Source: RUG12395 sp034178705 | Lineage (GTDB): Bacteria > Bacillota > Clostridia > Oscillospirales > CAG-272 | Assembly (NCBI GenBank): GCA_034178705.1 | Contig: JAXFQY010000076.1 | Coordinates: 1 to 64,000 of the forward strand | Direction: 5' to 3' | DNA length: 64,000 bases | Shown here: piece by piece, positions 61,633-64,000 of the stretch | How positions within the stretch are numbered: the first letter of the stretch is position 1 | Layout of the letters: the number at the start of each line of letters is the position of its first letter | The notes under the pieces: generated by a model | Databases searched by the model: none | Told to the model about the DNA's origin: nothing | The model's input: the letters and a program-made list of their open reading frames with translations, nothing else | Translations under genes and position numbers: made by a program

Positions 61633-62298
61633 TCAAACACAACCTTTCAAAGCGGCGACAGCCGCTTTCCTGTCTTTTTTACCGAATACGGCGCTTCCGG
61701 CAACCAGAACATCGCAGCCCGCGGAACGCAGAAGGGCGGCATTTGCGTCGCTGACGCCGCCGTCAACCTCAATAAGATAATTCGCACCAAGTCGCCGGCG
61801 CTCCGCCGCAAGCCATTCAATTTTCGGAAGCATTTCGGGCATGAAGCGCTGTCCGGAAAAACCGGGATTGACCGTCATGACCAGAACAAGCGCAAGGCGG
61901 TCAAGATAGGGTGCGATACTCTCAACCGGGGTATCCGGTTTTATCGACAACCCCGGACGACAGCCGAAATCACGAATTGCATCCAGTGTCTCACCGATAT
62001 TCCGGCACGCCTCTGCGTGAACGGTAATACCATCCGCTCCCGCTCTTTGGAAATCCTCAAGATAGCGGATCGGCTCGGTAATCATGAGATGGACGTCAAA
62101 AAAGAGCTCAGTTTTGTCGCGAAGCGCAGCAATAACCGGGGCGCCGAAGGTAATATTCGGCGCAAATACGCCGTCGATCACATCGAGATGGAGCCACTCG
62201 GCACCGGCAGTCTCAATGTCGGAAATCTCCTTTTTCAGGTCGGAAAAATCCGCCGAAAGCAAGGAGGGGGAAACAAGGGTATTATTTTTGATGCTCAT
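61633..62298 (-). CDS. rpe: Ribulose-phosphate 3-epimerase
   Basis: A 221-residue TIM-barrel epimerase with LVSPSLLSADFSDL at the start, the metal-binding LHLDVIDGVFAPN, FDVHLMI, MTVNPGFSGQRF (phosphate site) and IEVDGGVSDANA. It interconverts ribulose-5-phosphate and xylulose-5-phosphate in the pentose phosphate pathway. Start at 62298 chosen for GGAG 5 nt upstream; the longer frame runs back through a hairpin region. It is followed directly by glnN. Confidence 0.95.
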   Translation of the reverse strand: MSIKNNTLVSPSLLSADFSDLKKEISDIETAGAEWLHLDVIDGVFAPNITFGAPVIAALRDKTELFFDVHLMITEPIRYLEDFQRAGADGITVHAEACRNIGETLDAIRDFGCRPGLSIKPDTPVESIAPYLDRLALVLVMTVNPGFSGQRFMPEMLPKIEWLAAERRRLGANYLIEVDGGVSDANAALLRSAGCDVLVAGSAVFGKKDRKAAVAALKGCV

Positions 62299-62364
62299 AA
62301 CCGCTCCGGAAAATACTGTCGCCGGACGGCAAAACGCCATATCATGATAACAAGACAGGACGCT

Positions 62365-62420
62365 GCCGCGGCGTATCGGAATAAAAAAGCAAACGATGTA
62401 AAAGAACTGCGCGCCGCGGC
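62365..62420. repeat. Inverted repeat between ispF and rpe
   Basis: A 9-bp GC-rich inverted repeat GCCGCGGCG (62365-62373) and CGCCGCGGC (62412-62420) with a 38-bp spacer, in the 125-bp gap after ispF. It lacks a T run, so it may stabilise or separate transcripts rather than end them. Confidence 0.45.
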
Positions 62421-62423
62421 ACG

Positions 62424-62912
62424 TCACGGGGAAATCCGTTCGATCAACACGGTGCAGGATGCCGCAACGGCACGCCCCTCCCCGATGTCCCCGAGCTTTT
62501 CTCCGGTTTTTGCCTTGACGCTGACAGCGTCTCTGGCGCAGCATAGATCCTCAGACAGCCGCGCGCAAATAGCATCCATGTACGGGGAAAGCTTCGGTCG
62601 CTGCAAAAACACGGTGGCATCGAGGTTAATCAGTGTATAACCTTCTCTCCGGACAAGCCGATAGGTCTCTTTTAGCAGTTCCCTGCTGTCTGCACCCGAA
62701 TAGCGCGGATCAGTATCCGGGAAAAGCCTACCGATGTCTCCGAGCGCAGCGGCACCGAGCAACGCGTCACATACTGCATGGAGCAGGACATCCGCGTCGG
62801 AATGCCCGAGCGCGCCGAGAGAAGAATCAATCAAAATACCCCCGAGCAGCAAGTCCCGCCCGGGCACAAGACGGTGAATATCATGGCCTTCGCCGATCCG
62901 CAATGCAGTCAT
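62424..62912 (-). CDS. ispF: 2-C-methyl-D-erythritol 2,4-cyclodiphosphate synthase
   Basis: A 162-residue IspF. The zinc ligands are Asp11 and His13 (GHDIHR) and His37 (LGHSDADV); the family blocks LLHAVCDALLGAAALGDIG and the C-terminal AVSVKAKTGEKLGDIGEG (substrate/product loop) are present. It performs the cyclisation step of the methylerythritol-phosphate isoprenoid pathway. It overlaps ispD by ATGA. Confidence 0.96.
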   Translation of the reverse strand: MTALRIGEGHDIHRLVPGRDLLLGGILIDSSLGALGHSDADVLLHAVCDALLGAAALGDIGRLFPDTDPRYSGADSRELLKETYRLVRREGYTLINLDATVFLQRPKLSPYMDAICARLSEDLCCARDAVSVKAKTGEKLGDIGEGRAVAASCTVLIERISP

Positions 62913-63673
62913 ACGTTTTCCTTCTCCCTCCGCGCGGACAGGATGGCTTCGGCAATTACAAGATCCTCTGGATAGGTGATTTTTATATTATCCTTCGGGC
63001 ACGGAACCGTGCGCACCTCAAAGCCGTAATGCTCGGCAAGCGCAGCATCGTCAGTTGCGACGAACCCCTCCTGCTGTGCGGTGTAAGCAACCGCCCGAAA
63101 AACGTTGGCGCGAAAAATCTGGGGCGTTGCCGCCGCCATAAGATGAGAGCGGTCAAGCGTTGTTTTTACCCTGCCGAGTGCGTCTGTTTCCTTCATGGTA
63201 TCGCTGACGGGCATAGCGGCAATAGCGCAGGTACGGCAGGCGAGTGCTTCGCGGAAAACCTTTGTGATCGTTTCCGGAGTCACAAGGCAACGCGCGGCAT
63301 CATGGAACGCAACGTAGTCCGCCTTTTCACTGACTGCAGCAAAGCCGCGGATCGAGGAAGCGCCGCGCGTTTCTCCCCCCACAGCAGCACCGCGATATTT
63401 TGTAACGGCGTATTCTTTTGCCATTGTGTTGTATAAATTCTCTTCTCCCTGCCGACAGACAACAACAATTTCCTCCACATCGGGACAGGCCTCAAAGGCA
63501 AGCAGGGAGCGGGCAACGACAGGGACACCGCCGAGCGGCAGAAGCTGCTTCGGTAACTCCCCACCCATTCTGCTTCCGGCGCCGCCTGCAAGAATCACAA
63601 CAGCAAGTACTTTCTTTCTCGCACCGGTAACAGCACGAAAAACATCCTGAATTTTTCCCATTGCTCCGCTCAT
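62909..63673 (-). CDS. ispD: 2-C-methyl-D-erythritol 4-phosphate cytidylyltransferase
   Basis: A 254-residue nucleotidyltransferase. After about 20 extra N-terminal residues the CTP-binding motif is VVILAGGAGSRMGG (about 25-38), followed by PKQLLPLGG, YVAFHDAARCLVT and TPQIFRANV, as in IspD. It makes CDP-methylerythritol for isoprenoids. The ATG overlaps the stop of the upstream gene; a second ATG four codons in is an alternative start. Translational coupling to ispF supports a paired function. Confidence 0.95.
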   Translation of the reverse strand: MSGAMGKIQDVFRAVTGARKKVLAVVILAGGAGSRMGGELPKQLLPLGGVPVVARSLLAFEACPDVEEIVVVCRQGEENLYNTMAKEYAVTKYRGAAVGGETRGASSIRGFAAVSEKADYVAFHDAARCLVTPETITKVFREALACRTCAIAAMPVSDTMKETDALGRVKTTLDRSHLMAAATPQIFRANVFRAVAYTAQQEGFVATDDAALAEHYGFEVRTVPCPKDNIKITYPEDLVIAEAILSARREKENV

Positions 63674-63984
63674 TTCCTGTAATAAACATAAAACGCGGTT
63701 ATAGTATGCACTTCTCCGTTTCTCTCAAGATCCGGCGCAGTCAGAACCACACCGTCATGAGAAAGCAGCTCCCATGCGTCCAACTCCGCAATTTTTGCAC
63801 GCAGCAGGGTCTTCCCGGGAACATGAACGATGAACTCATCGTCCTTGATTGCAAGCGAACCGTCTCTGCCGATCACATTTTCCACATTGTCAACACGCTC
63901 CGTTACATAGCGGATATGCTGCCCGGCAATACGCCGCGCCATCTCTTCACGGAATGCTTTTGTGCCCGGCTTAGGCTTTCTCAT
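63670..63984 (-). CDS. Small conserved-type protein upstream of ispD, function unknown
   Basis: A 104-residue protein whose frame stays open to the window edge, so the true start may lie upstream; the ATG at 63984 has no good ribosome site. It has a basic, helical start and a beta-rich remainder (DDEFIVHVPGKTLLRAK, WELLSHDGVVLTAPDL). It overlaps ispD by ATGA, so it belongs to the isoprenoid gene group in expression. The family was not recognised. Confidence 0.65.
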   Translation of the reverse strand: MRKPKPGTKAFREEMARRIAGQHIRYVTERVDNVENVIGRDGSLAIKDDEFIVHVPGKTLLRAKIAELDAWELLSHDGVVLTAPDLERNGEVHTITAFYVYYRK

Positions 63985-64000
63985 GAAAATTTTTGGAAGC

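Overview
This 64 kb window reads as chromosomal core genome of an anaerobic, spore-forming member of the Clostridia (Bacillota). The evidence is indirect but consistent. There is an SpoIVB-type germination/sporulation protease and an SpoIID-type protein, mini-ribonuclease III, TmcAL, a CIRCE-controlled groESL operon, a type III glutamine synthetase, the DXP isoprenoid genes ispD/ispF, acetate kinase, a ferredoxin:thioredoxin-reductase-like protein, and consensus sigma-A promoters with strong AGGAGG ribosome sites. GC is intermediate and genes are densely packed, often with 4-nt ATGA/GTGA overlaps. I found no rRNA, tRNA, prophage, intact insertion sequence or CRISPR array.

Layout. 1-3.6 kb: the end of a plus-strand dehydrogenase/transporter operon. 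3.6-4.2 kb: an AT-rich gene-poor island with hairpins, an orphan consensus-like promoter and a decayed reading frame. 4.2-18.8 kb: one long minus-strand operon read from a TTGAAA/TATAAT promoter (coaE, lytic transglycosylase, M18 aminopeptidase, prfA, tsaC/sua5, a type II topoisomerase A subunit, a coiled-coil exported protein, a SPOR-SpoIID protein, secA, two membrane proteins). 18.9-28 kb: an ATPase, ackA and tmcAL divergent from each other, a DUF3048 lipoprotein, a U32-type tRNA hydroxylation protein, uppP, mrnC, then a possible structured RNA between convergent genes. 28-36 kb (minus): a membrane sugar-nucleotide dehydratase, prfB without its usual frameshift, and a heterodimer-like ABC exporter pair in which one partner carries a 1-nt frameshift near its end.

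36-46 kb: spoIVB, an AraC regulator divergent from an SDR gene, an SPFH/Arc-repressor operon with a palindromic operator lying on its promoter, groESL with CIRCE, an alanine/sodium symporter and homoserine dehydrogenase. 45.6-49.7 kb (plus): a YhcC-type radical SAM protein, an EF-G paralogue, birA. 49.7-55.3 kb: a divergent pair of operons with near-perfect promoters, one for a lipoprotein plus a zinc-ribbon/DUF6273 membrane protein, the other for a ribbon-helix-helix protein and clpB. 55.6-64 kb (minus): a compact run of ispD, ispF, rpe, glnN, metG, tatD, a TatD-linked radical SAM protein, an FTR-like protein and trxA.

The most notable items are the SPFH/Arc operator, the RHH-ClpB operon, the FTR-like protein with shifted cysteine spacing, the frameshifted ABC subunit, and the candidate RNA at 27.9-28.1 kb. 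No single cluster looks like a wholly new defence or biosynthetic system.
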